A DNA stretch of 64,000 nt, taken from positions 527,037-591,036 of the forward strand of contig NZ_BDBD01000018.1 of assembly GCF_001612805.1 (NCBI RefSeq), in the 5' to 3' direction. This DNA is from Nocardia coubleae NBRC 108252. Lineage in GTDB: Bacteria; Actinomycetota; Actinomycetes; Mycobacteriales; Mycobacteriaceae. A program made the position numbers and the translations under genes. The notes beneath the pieces are model-generated. The model searched no databases, was not told the DNA's origin, and worked only from the letters and a program-made list of their open reading frames with translations. Positions 34,352-41,306 of this stretch are shown piece by piece; within the stretch, counting starts at the first letter, position 1, and each line of letters opens with the position of its first letter.

Positions 34352-35146
34352 ATGAGCGAGTTCGAGACGATTCTGTTGGAACGCAAGGGCGGCAGCGACG
34401 GCAAGGGCGGGGTCGGCTGGATCACGCTGAACCGTCCCAAGGCCCTCAACGCCCTCAACGCGCAGGTGCTCGCGGACATCACCGCCGCGCTCGACGAGCT
34501 CGAGCGCGACGATTCGATCGGCGCCGTCGTCCTCACCGGTTCGGAGAAGGCGTTCGCCGCCGGTGCCGACATCAAGGAGATGGCGACCAAGTCCTACATG
34601 GACATGTTCCTGGCCGACACCTTCGCCGGCTGGGACCGCCTGGCGAACTTCCGCAAGCCGACCATCGCCGCCGTCGCCGGTTACGCGCTCGGCGGTGGCT
34701 GTGAGGTGGCGATGATGTGCGACATCCTGATCGCGGCCGACACCGCCAAGTTCGGTCAACCCGAGATCAAGCTCGGTGTCATCCCCGGCATGGGCGGTTC
34801 GCAGCGGCTCACCCGCGCGGTCGGCAAGGCCAAGGCGATGGACCTCATCCTCACCGGCCGCAACATGGGCGTCGAGGAGGCCGAGCGGGCCGGTGTCGTA
34901 TCGCGCATCGTGCCCGCCGACCAGCTGCTCGATACCGCGCTCGAGGCGGCCCAGACCATCGCGAGCATGTCGCTGCCCGCGGCCATGCTCGCCAAGGCCG
35001 CGGTGAACCGGTCCTTCGAGACCAGCCTGGCCGAAGGCCTGCTGTTCGAGCGCCGGGCGTTCCACTCGCTGTTCGCGACCGACGATCAGAAGGAAGGCAT
35101 GGCCGCCTTCACCGAGAAGCGGCCGCCGAACTTCACCAACAGCTAG
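34352..35146 (+). CDS. echA8: Enoyl-CoA hydratase
   Basis: 264-aa crotonase. Key parts: GVGWITLNRPKALNALNAQV, oxyanion-hole FAAGADIKEMA, GYALGGGCEVAMMCDILIAA with both catalytic-glutamate positions (the GGGCE Glu and the later QPEIKLGVIPGMGG Glu), then GSQRLTRAVGKAKAM. This is a complete short-chain enoyl-CoA hydratase of beta-oxidation and amino-acid catabolism, most like EchA8. It follows the EchA9-like gene closely, probably on one transcript. It ends directly against the stop of the convergent Hsp70-like gene with no spacer. Confidence 0.92.
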   Translation: MSEFETILLERKGGSDGKGGVGWITLNRPKALNALNAQVLADITAALDELERDDSIGAVVLTGSEKAFAAGADIKEMATKSYMDMFLADTFAGWDRLANFRKPTIAAVAGYALGGGCEVAMMCDILIAADTAKFGQPEIKLGVIPGMGGSQRLTRAVGKAKAMDLILTGRNMGVEEAERAGVVSRIVPADQLLDTALEAAQTIASMSLPAAMLAKAAVNRSFETSLAEGLLFERRAFHSLFATDDQKEGMAAFTEKRPPNFTNS

Positions 35147-36184
35147 TTATTTCGCGGGTAGCGAGCCGTCGATGAACTGGGCGGGCGTGGGCGGGGTCTT
35201 CTCGTCCGCCCGGTCATCGGTGCCGAGCAGCCCGGCGACCGCGCCGCCCAGGGTCGCGGTCACCGCGACGGCGGCGAGGAATTTGCGCCGACCGGGCCCG
35301 GACCGTGCGACCGGGTCGGCCGTCGCGCCCGCCCGCAACCGTGGCATGCGCAGGCGCGAGGGTTTCCGTGCGGCGAGCAGCACCGCGCCGCGTGCCGAAA
35401 CATATTCCGGCTCAGGGTCGTACACGATCGGCAGGTCGACCAGCTGACCCACGGCGTGCCGCAGTGCCGGGTTGCGCACGCATCCACCGAGCAGGACGAG
35501 CGCACCGGGCCGTACGCCGGTGTCCTCGATCATCTTCCGCACGAACGATGCCGAATGATGCAGTCCCGCTTCGCACAACGCGGCCAGATCGCTGCGGGTG
35601 ACCACGGCGCGTTCGCCGGTGTCGGCGTCGGTAGCGGTGACAACTCTTGCGCGGCTGAGCATTTCGCGGTGGGTGCGGGTGGTGCGGCGGTCGGTCGCGA
35701 CGCCGCCTCGCGCCAGTTGCCAGCGCAGCAGCGCGTCGTAGCCGTCGCCGCTGAGGACGGTGCTGCGCTGACTGGCGAGGATGGTGTCGGTGCGGCAGTC
35801 GGCGTGGGTGACGGTGAGGCCGGAACTGCCGAGGTCGTAGAGCATCACCGAATCGGTGTCGGGCAGCAGGCCGGTGAAACGCAGGTAGCGCAGCTGGGCG
35901 AGCGGTTCGTCGACGATGGTCACCGAGGGGCCCGCTGCCGCGCGGATGGCGTCGCCGTGCAGGTCGCTGCGGCAGGTGACGACGGTGGCCGTGACGCACT
36001 CGTCGCGGGCGAGGGCCGCCACCCGCATCCGGCGGATCGCCGCGAGTACCGATTCCTCCACCGAGGCGCCCGCGCGGCGCGGGATGCGCACCCGATCGAG
36101 CGGCGGTAGATGCGGTTGGTCGGTGTGGTTGAGCACGGCGCGGGCACCACCCGCACCTGCCGACACCCCGAGGACCAGCACCAT
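35147..36184 (-). CDS. Small Hsp70/actin-like ATPase-fold protein with C-terminal membrane helix
   Basis: 345 aa, about half the length of DnaK and lacking its peptide-binding domain. Visible actin/Hsp70-fold features are the N-terminal VLVLGVSAGAGGARAVLNH phosphate-1-like loop, EPLAQLRYLRF, LYDLGSSGLTVTHAD (phosphate-2, with GSS for GGG) and LVLLGGCVRNPALRHAVGQL (adenosine loop). After residue ~295 there is a basic stretch, one hydrophobic helix (FLAAVAVTATLGGAVAGLLG) and a short acidic tail, so it is probably membrane-tethered with the ATPase part in the cytosol. Actinomycetes have several such degenerate Hsp70-like proteins of unknown role. Nucleotide binding is not assured. Confidence 0.75.
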   Translation of the reverse strand: MVLVLGVSAGAGGARAVLNHTDQPHLPPLDRVRIPRRAGASVEESVLAAIRRMRVAALARDECVTATVVTCRSDLHGDAIRAAAGPSVTIVDEPLAQLRYLRFTGLLPDTDSVMLYDLGSSGLTVTHADCRTDTILASQRSTVLSGDGYDALLRWQLARGGVATDRRTTRTHREMLSRARVVTATDADTGERAVVTRSDLAALCEAGLHHSASFVRKMIEDTGVRPGALVLLGGCVRNPALRHAVGQLVDLPIVYDPEPEYVSARGAVLLAARKPSRLRMPRLRAGATADPVARSGPGRRKFLAAVAVTATLGGAVAGLLGTDDRADEKTPPTPAQFIDGSLPAK

Positions 36185-36252
36185 GCGCTACATGGTGGAC
36201 CTTTTCGCGCTACCTGCCAAGCGAGTCGGCCCGCGATTCGCGGCTCTGTCCC

Positions 36253-36804
36253 TCAGGTCGCGTGGAATGCGAGGTTTGCCGTGTCGTCGAAATCCCCGGC
36301 GGCATGGCGGAACCGGGCGAGCAGCTCGAGCAGTTGTTTGCTCTCGCCCGGAGCCAGGCCCGGCTCGGCGAACACTTGCGCGTTCAACGCCTCGGTCGCC
36401 TCGGCGACGGATTTCCTTCCGGCAGCGGTGATTTCGATGAGGGTGGCGCGGCGGTCGCTCGGATGCGGCACGCGCTCGACAAGTCCGGCCGCTTCCAGCC
36501 GATCGACCGTATTGGTGACGCTGGTGGGGTGCACCTGCAGGCGCGCGCTGGCTTTGGCCATCGGCAGTGCGCCCGTGCGGCTGAAACTGAGCAGTTGCAG
36601 CAGTTCGTAGCGGGAGAAGGTGAGTCCCGAGGGTTTGAGGGCCTCGTCGACGCGGGCCATCACGATCTGCTGGGCCCGGACCAGGGAGGTGACGAGGGCC
36701 ATGCCGTCGGCGACCGATCCCCAGCCGTGCTCGATCCATTGCCGGTGTGCCTCGGCGATCGGGTCTCGGGGTAGCGGTCCGGTTCGTGACATGTTTTCGA
36801 TCAT
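36253..36804 (-). CDS. MarR-family transcriptional regulator
   Basis: 183 aa from ATG 36804 (MIENMSRTGPLPRDPIAEAH); the next ATG, 36792, is equally possible and neither has a Shine-Dalgarno site. The winged helix is complete: SGLTFSRYELLQLLSF, RLQVHPTSVTNTVDRLEAAG and the wing VPHPSDRRATLIEIT. The long N-terminal helix (WGSVADGMALVTSLVRAQQI) is typical of an actinobacterial MarR group. A perfect 15-bp-arm palindrome (36779-36816) covers both possible start codons and is very likely its own operator. tRNA-Cys lies 29 bp upstream on the same strand. Confidence 0.9.
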   Translation of the reverse strand: MIENMSRTGPLPRDPIAEAHRQWIEHGWGSVADGMALVTSLVRAQQIVMARVDEALKPSGLTFSRYELLQLLSFSRTGALPMAKASARLQVHPTSVTNTVDRLEAAGLVERVPHPSDRRATLIEITAAGRKSVAEATEALNAQVFAEPGLAPGESKQLLELLARFRHAAGDFDDTANLAFHAT

Positions 36805-36816
36805 GTCACGAACCGG
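36779..36816. promoter_or_regulatory. 15-bp-arm palindrome at the MarR start (candidate operator)
   Basis: CCGGTTCGTGACATG (36779-36793) and CATGTCACGAACCGG (36802-36816) are perfect inverted repeats separated by 8 nt. The dyad covers the first codons of the MarR gene and begins 17 bp past the tRNA-Cys 3' end. MarR dimers bind palindromes of this kind. As RNA it would form a stable hairpin that hides the start codons. There is no T-run after it. Confidence 0.7.
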
Positions 36817-36832
36817 GCCGCGTTCCGCATAG

Positions 36833-36904
36833 AGCGAGCGGCGGGAATCGAACCCACGTGAACGGCTTTGCAGACCGTCGCCTAAACCTCTCAGCCACGC
36901 CCGC
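36833..36904 (-). tRNA. tRNA-Cys (GCA)
   Basis: 72-nt cloverleaf on the minus strand. The acceptor GCGGGCG pairs with CGCTCGC (one G-U), and the anticodon stem ACGGT/GCCGT holds loop CTGCAAA with anticodon GCA. The T-arm is GTGGG-TTCGAAT-CCCGC, and the discriminator is U73, characteristic of tRNA-Cys. CCA is not encoded. Confidence 0.95.
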
Positions 36905-36946
36905 CTCGCCAATGATGATGCCGGTGCGCGGCGGGTGTGCCCAGGG

Positions 36947-36967
36947 TTGCGATCACGGTGATCGCAA
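36947..36967. promoter_or_regulatory. Perfect 21-bp palindrome with 1-bp centre
   Basis: TTGCGATCAC (36947-36956), G, GTGATCGCAA (36958-36967). It lies 2 bp after the stop of the Gln/Pro-repeat membrane protein gene and 43 bp upstream of tRNA-Cys. It could be a terminator stem, or a protein site acting on the tRNA-Cys promoter. Confidence 0.5.
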
Positions 36968-36969
36968 TG

Positions 36970-37650
36970 TCAGTGCTTGTTGGCCGGGGCCGAGCAGATC
37001 TTCCAGGTGCCGTCTTCTTTGGTGAGGTGTTCCTCGGTGCTGTCCTCGGTGTCGGGCTCCTCGCCTTCGACCGAGAGGGTCAGCTGACCGACAACGGTGG
37101 CTTCCGCGTCGTCGCCGGTGATGACGATGTCGCGCACGTCATCGATGCGCACCGACACCGTCGCGGTGTCGAACTGTCTGCGCTGCTCCGGGGTGAGGTT
37201 CTCGATCTCGGCGCGGTCGGCCGCGCACGCGAGTTCGGACGCCGCGATGAACCCGTCGGAGTCCAGGGTGTCGTAGAAGTCGCGAATCGCCACCTCGATC
37301 TTCTTGTCGTCCGAGGCCAGCGGCGTGCGCCCCTGCACGGTGAGCACCACCCCCGCCGCAAGAAGCCCCAGCACAACCAGCGCCAGCACCCCCAACCCGA
37401 TGAACAGCCCCGTCCGCTTCTTCTTCGGCGGCGGCCCCGCCTGCGCCCCGAACCCGCCGGGCGGCGGACCACCCGCCCCCGGATACCCCGCCTGCGGCTG
37501 CCCGGCTTGCGGATGCCCGCCCTGCGGCTGCCCCGCCTGCGGCTGCCCGGGTTGCGGTTGCCCGCCCTGCGGCTGCCCAGCCTGCGGTTGCCCCTGCTGA
37601 GGTTGCCCCGGCTGGGGCTGTTGTCCGAACCCGTCTGATGGATCAGTCAT
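36970..37650 (-). CDS. Membrane-anchored protein with Gln/Pro repeat N-terminus and DUF4878-like domain
   Basis: 226 aa from ATG 37650 with CAGGAGCG upstream. Residues ~8-60 are about nine copies of a five-residue GQPQ(A/G/P) repeat. A basic stop-transfer (PPPKKKRT) precedes one membrane helix (GLFIGLGVLALVVLGLLAAG). The external C-terminal ~120 residues look like an NTF2/DUF4878-type domain, with helix KKIEVAIRDFYDTLDSDGFI, two cysteines (ASELACAADR and WKICSAPANKH) that can pair, and beta strands VSVRIDDVRDIVITG. Many actinobacterial surface proteins have this plan. Function is unknown. Confidence 0.82.
   Translation of the reverse strand: MTDPSDGFGQQPQPGQPQQGQPQAGQPQGGQPQPGQPQAGQPQGGHPQAGQPQAGYPGAGGPPPGGFGAQAGPPPKKKRTGLFIGLGVLALVVLGLLAAGVVLTVQGRTPLASDDKKIEVAIRDFYDTLDSDGFIAASELACAADRAEIENLTPEQRRQFDTATVSVRIDDVRDIVITGDDAEATVVGQLTLSVEGEEPDTEDSTEEHLTKEDGTWKICSAPANKH
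37481..37628. repeat. 15-bp tandem coding repeat (GQPQX)
   Basis: About nine imperfect 15-bp units encode GQPQA/GQPQG/GQPQP in the disordered N-terminus of the preceding protein. Because 15 is a multiple of three, slippage would change repeat number without breaking the frame. Confidence 0.8.
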
Positions 37651-37734
37651 GCCCGCTCCTGCTGTCACCGGGGACAGGCCCCGAAACCTGTGGAACCGTG
37701 CGTACAACCAGATGAACAACTGCGACGAACGAAC

Positions 37735-37762
37735 AAGGCCCCGACCGAACGGACGGGGCCTT
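37735..37762 (-). terminator. Terminator hairpin after tRNA-Arg
   Basis: AAGGCCCCG (37735-37743) and CGGGGCCTT (37754-37762) are perfect arms with a 10-nt loop, 10 bp past the tRNA-Arg 3' end on the minus strand. The downstream side has GTTCGTTCG rather than a clean T-run. Confidence 0.7.
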
Positions 37763-37772
37763 GAACGCGATG

Positions 37773-37845
37773 TGCCCTCGGCAGGATTCGAACCTGCGGC
37801 CTTCTGCTCCGGAGGCAGACGCTCTATCCCCTGAGCTACGAGGGC
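37773..37845 (-). tRNA. tRNA-Arg (CCG)
   Basis: 73-nt cloverleaf on the minus strand. The acceptor GCCCTCG/CGAGGGC is perfectly paired and the discriminator is A. The anticodon stem TCTGC/GCAGA holds loop CTCCGGA with anticodon CCG, reading CGG. The T-loop is TTCGAAT. CCA is not encoded. Confidence 0.96.
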
Positions 37846-37912
37846 GGGATAGATGCCGGTCGCCGGTGGGGCGATCGGGCAGCGACAGCGTATCGCATCG
37901 GGTGCGGTGCGC

Positions 37913-37956
37913 CAAAAACGGTGCCGGACCGGGGGGTTGATCCCGGTCCGGCACCG
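37913..37956 (-). terminator. Rho-independent terminator of the DUF3105-DUF305 operon
   Basis: CGGTGCCGGACCGGG (37919-37933) and CCCGGTCCGGCACCG (37942-37956) are perfect 15-bp arms. On the minus strand the stem is followed by TTTTT (37914-37918). It begins 4 bp after the DUF305 stop codon. This is the most canonical terminator in the window. Confidence 0.92.
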
Positions 37957-37959
37957 GGG

Positions 37960-38646
37960 TCAGCCGAGGGGGAGGGGGGTGGCGCCTCGGGTGGTGAGCA
38001 TGGTGGTCATCAGGGTCGATTCGCCGGATTGGGTTTTCGACATGGTGGCCGCGAGGGAGCGGACCGCGGTGGTCGAGGCCTGTTCGGCGGCGTAGTCGAG
38101 CATGGGGACGCCGCCCTGGTGGTGGCGCAGCATCAGTTGCAGGAACATCGTGTCCAGGGCCGGGCCGGTGGCCTGGCGCAGGGCCGTCATCTCCTCCTGG
38201 CTCGCCATGCCGGGCATCGCGGACACCGGGCCGTGGTGTTCGGTCGTCGGACTCGCGCCGTGACCGTGTCCGCCGGTGTCGCTCATCCAGCCCATGAAAC
38301 CCTCGACGCTCTGGCTCGGTGCGTCCCACAGCTGCAACCAGCCCTGCATGCGGCCGATCTGGTTCGACTGGGTGGTCATGATGTCGTAGGCCAGGCGGCG
38401 CACATCGTTGTCGGTGGAACCGATCAGCGCGATGCCGGCCATGTCGACGGCTTGGGCGTGGTGCACCGACATGTCCTGGTTGAAACCGATGTCGACCGGC
38501 CCGGGTGCGGCCGACTCGGCCTTCTCCAGCGGCATCCGCAGCAGCACACCCGCTACGGCACCGAGCAGGAGCAGGCCGATCGCGCCGAGTACGAGCACCG
38601 CACCGGCAGGACGCCTGCCGGTGGGTTCGTCGGTGGTCTCACTCAT
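37960..38646 (-). CDS. DUF305 domain protein, membrane-anchored, His/Met-rich
   Basis: 228 aa. A short cytoplasmic start and one helix (GAVLVLGAIGLLLLGAVAGV) are followed by an external DUF305 domain (ferritin-like four-helix type). It carries NQDMSVHHAQAVDMAGIALI near the start and MFLQLMLRHHQGGVPMLDYA near the end; the paired HH and Met residues are typical and suggest metal (copper) binding in the family. The middle has SDTGGHGHGASPTTEHHG, a further His-rich loop. The ATG overlaps the TGA of the DUF3105 gene by one base, so the two are co-translated. Confidence 0.9.
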   Translation of the reverse strand: MSETTDEPTGRRPAGAVLVLGAIGLLLLGAVAGVLLRMPLEKAESAAPGPVDIGFNQDMSVHHAQAVDMAGIALIGSTDNDVRRLAYDIMTTQSNQIGRMQGWLQLWDAPSQSVEGFMGWMSDTGGHGHGASPTTEHHGPVSAMPGMASQEEMTALRQATGPALDTMFLQLMLRHHQGGVPMLDYAAEQASTTAVRSLAATMSKTQSGESTLMTTMLTTRGATPLPLG

Positions 38647-39524
38647 CACTGACCGGCCGGGGCGCCCGGCATCGGGATGCCCGGCAGACCGGGGACACCC
38701 GAACCGAGTCCGCCGAGTTCGCTCGCGTCCTGGTTGGCGCCGGTGCCGTCCATCGGGATGGCGTCGGGGCCGTAGGGCGAGGAGTCGAACGGCGGCGGGT
38801 TGTTGGCGTCGAAGATCGGGTTCGAGCAGCTGGCGCCGACCTCGGGGTGCGCGTACGGGTTGGTGCGCAGCGCGGAGATGAACTGCTTGATGCGCGCGTC
38901 CTCGGCCGAGTCCAGCTTCAGCTGGTGGCCCCACGACTGCAGCGCGATGGGGGTGTCGAGGGCCGGGTACGGCGACATCATCGTGTACGGCCGGTCCTTG
39001 ACGAAGTTCGACAGCTTCTCCACCCCGGCCGCGTCGACCTTGTCGGGGTTGTAGGTGATCCACACCGCACCGTGCTCGAGCGAGTGCACCGCGTTCTCCA
39101 TGCGGATCGGCTTGGCGTACACCGTGCCGGTGCAGTTGGCCCAGGCCACATCGTGCGGGCCACCGTAGGCGGGCGACTTGTCGTAGGCGACGCGCTGTGT
39201 CTCGGTGACGTGCAGTGCCGCCGGATACTCCTGCTTCACCACGCCCTCGATCTTGGCCGCCGGGTCCTGGTTCTGCTCGCTGGGCGCCCACTCGGACAGG
39301 TCGGTCTGCGCTTCGCGGATCGCGGCCTGGTCCATGTACTTGGGCACGATGCTGTAGGCCAGCAGGCCGATCAGCGCGACGATGACCACGCCGCCGCCGA
39401 GCAGGCCCCAGGGCACTTCACGCTTCTTGTGCGGGAGTTTGCCCTTGCCCGGCTTGCGGGACGGAGACGACTTCCCCGCGGCCCGGACGGCCTTGGCTGA
39501 TGTTGCGCTTGTCCTGCTCGGCAT
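38646..39524 (-). CDS. DUF3105 domain protein, membrane-anchored
   Basis: 292 aa from ATG 39524 (MPSRTSATSAKAVRAAGKSS), with weak ribosome site. The basic N-terminus precedes a helix (WGLLGGGVVIVALIGLLAYS). The external DUF3105 domain contains the family's GPHDVAWANCTGTVYAKPI, NAVHSLEHGAVWITYNPD and PNPYAHPEVGA-like segments, with conserved His (HSLEHG) and Cys residues. The C-terminus is a Gly/Pro tail. DUF3105/DUF305 pairs are common in actinobacteria; the role is unproven, and metal handling at the membrane is a reasonable guess. It is divergent from argS. Confidence 0.9.
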   Translation of the reverse strand: MPSRTSATSAKAVRAAGKSSPSRKPGKGKLPHKKREVPWGLLGGGVVIVALIGLLAYSIVPKYMDQAAIREAQTDLSEWAPSEQNQDPAAKIEGVVKQEYPAALHVTETQRVAYDKSPAYGGPHDVAWANCTGTVYAKPIRMENAVHSLEHGAVWITYNPDKVDAAGVEKLSNFVKDRPYTMMSPYPALDTPIALQSWGHQLKLDSAEDARIKQFISALRTNPYAHPEVGASCSNPIFDANNPPPFDSSPYGPDAIPMDGTGANQDASELGGLGSGVPGLPGIPMPGAPAGQ

Positions 39525-39613
39525 CGCTCGGTTAGCTCTTTCGACGTATGGATCGGTGCGTTCGTGGCGGGCGGTCGTGGTTGCGAGGCGCCCAGCCAAT
39601 AGGATAGAGACTC

Positions 39614-41275
39614 GTGACTCCAGCTGACCTTGCAGATCTCCTTCGCACCACCGCGGCGAAGGTGCTTGTCGAACGTGGACTGGACTCGTCGGTCCTGCCC
39701 GAGCAGGTCACAGTGGAGCGTCCGCGCAACCCCGAACACGGCGACTATGCCACGAATGTGGCGATGCAGGTGGCCAAGCGGGTGGGAACGAATCCCCGTG
39801 AGCTGGCCGGCTGGCTGGCCGAGGCGTTGTCGGCCACCGAAGGTGTCGAGGTCGCCGAAGTGGCGGGCCCCGGCTTCCTGAACATCCGCCTGGCCGCGTC
39901 GGCGCAGGGCGCGATCGTCACCCAGATCCTGACCGCGGCCGACAAGTACGGCACCGGCTCGGCGCTGACCGGCACCAAGATCAACCTCGAATTCGTCTCC
40001 GCCAACCCGACCGGTCCCGTCCACCTCGGTGGCACCCGCTGGGCCGCGGTCGGTGACGCGCTCGGCCGCATCCTGGCCGCCGAGGGCGCCGACGTGACGC
40101 GCGAGTACTACTTCAACGACAACGGCGCCCAGATCGACCGGTTCGCGAAGTCGCTGGTCGCCGCCGCGCTCGGCGAGCCGACCCCCGAGGACGGCTACGC
40201 GGGCGAGTACATCCAGGAGATCGCCGCGAGCATCGTCGCCGCGCATCCCGATGCGCTCACCCTGCCCGCCGACCAGCGGCACGAGCTGTTCCGGCGCGAG
40301 GGCGTGCAGCAGATGTTCGCCCAGATCAAGCAGGACCTGCACGATTTCGGCACCGACTTCGACGTGTACTTCAACGAGAGCGAACTGTTCGCCTCGGGCG
40401 CCGTCGAGCGTGCGGTCGAGCAGCTCAAGAACTCGGGCAACCTGTACGAGAAGGACGGCGCGTGGTGGATCGCCTCCACCGAGTTCGGTGACGACAAGGA
40501 CCGGGTGGTCCTCAAGAGCGACGGCACCGCCGCCTACATCGCCGGCGACATCGCCTACTTCCAGAACAAGCGCTCGCGCGGCTTCGACCTGGCCATCTAC
40601 ATGCTCGGCGCCGACCACCACGGCTACATCGGCCGGTTGAAGGCCGCCGCGGCCGCCTTCGGCGACGATCCCGACACCGTCGAGGTGCTGATCGGGCAGA
40701 TGGTGAACCTGGTCAAGGACGGTCAGGCCGTGAAGATGAGCAAGCGCGCGGGCACCGTGGTGACGCTCAACGACCTGGTCGAGCAGATCGGTGTCGACGC
40801 GGCCCGCTACTCGCTGGTGCGGTCCTCGGTGAACTCGAGCATCGACATCGACCTGGACCTGTGGACCAAGGCCAGCAGCGAGAACCCGGTGTACTACGTG
40901 CAGTACGCGCACTCGCGCACCAACAGCATCATCGGCAATGCCGCCAAGTACCCCGAATTCGCCACTGTGACACCGGATTTCGCACTGATGACGTCCGGTC
41001 GCGAGGGCGACCTGATCCGTACCCTCGGTGATTTCCCGCGCGTGGTCGCCACCGCCGCCGAGACCCGCGAACCGCATCGGATCGCCCGCTACCTCGAAGA
41101 ACTGGCCGGGGTGTACCACCCGTTCCAGTCCGACGACGACATGCGCGTGCTGCCCAAGGGCGACGACGCCGTCAGCCCGCTCAACGCCGCCCGCCTCGAA
41201 CTGGTGAAGGCGACCCGTCAGGTGCTGGCCAACGGCCTGGCCCTGCTAGGCGTGAGCGCACCGGAGCGCATGTGA
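39614..41275 (+). CDS. argS: Arginyl-tRNA synthetase
   Basis: 553 aa from a GTG with AGGATAGAG upstream. Class I signature is the HLGG form (NPTGPVHLGGTRWAAVGDAL) and the second signature is KMSKRAG. The N-terminal Arg-tRNA-binding domain contains NPEHGDYATNVAMQVAKR, and the C-terminal anticodon-binding helices end in ATRQVLANGLALLGVSAPER. It charges tRNA-Arg, including the tRNA-Arg(CCG) encoded 1.8 kb upstream. It starts the conserved amino-acid/rho cluster, with lysA 31 bp later. Confidence 0.97.
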   Translation: MTPADLADLLRTTAAKVLVERGLDSSVLPEQVTVERPRNPEHGDYATNVAMQVAKRVGTNPRELAGWLAEALSATEGVEVAEVAGPGFLNIRLAASAQGAIVTQILTAADKYGTGSALTGTKINLEFVSANPTGPVHLGGTRWAAVGDALGRILAAEGADVTREYYFNDNGAQIDRFAKSLVAAALGEPTPEDGYAGEYIQEIAASIVAAHPDALTLPADQRHELFRREGVQQMFAQIKQDLHDFGTDFDVYFNESELFASGAVERAVEQLKNSGNLYEKDGAWWIASTEFGDDKDRVVLKSDGTAAYIAGDIAYFQNKRSRGFDLAIYMLGADHHGYIGRLKAAAAAFGDDPDTVEVLIGQMVNLVKDGQAVKMSKRAGTVVTLNDLVEQIGVDAARYSLVRSSVNSSIDIDLDLWTKASSENPVYYVQYAHSRTNSIIGNAAKYPEFATVTPDFALMTSGREGDLIRTLGDFPRVVATAAETREPHRIARYLEELAGVYHPFQSDDDMRVLPKGDDAVSPLNAARLELVKATRQVLANGLALLGVSAPERM

Positions 41276-41306
41276 GCTCCGCAGACTTTTTCAGGAAGGA
41301 CGCTCG

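Noticed and set aside
32987..35065. 692-aa minus-strand frame under the two hydratase genes
   Set aside because: Antisense to two complete crotonase genes; no recognisable motif.
36779..36816. MarR palindrome as the tRNA-Cys terminator
   Set aside because: There is no T-run after the stem and it covers start codons, so an operator is more likely; a terminating effect is not excluded.
37481..37628. CRISPR-like spaced repeats
   Set aside because: The repeats are contiguous 15-bp coding units without spacers. No CRISPR array was seen elsewhere in the window.
36833..37845. tRNA-Cys and tRNA-Arg as integration sites of a mobile element
   Set aside because: No integrase, no duplicated tRNA 3' end, and surrounding genes look native.
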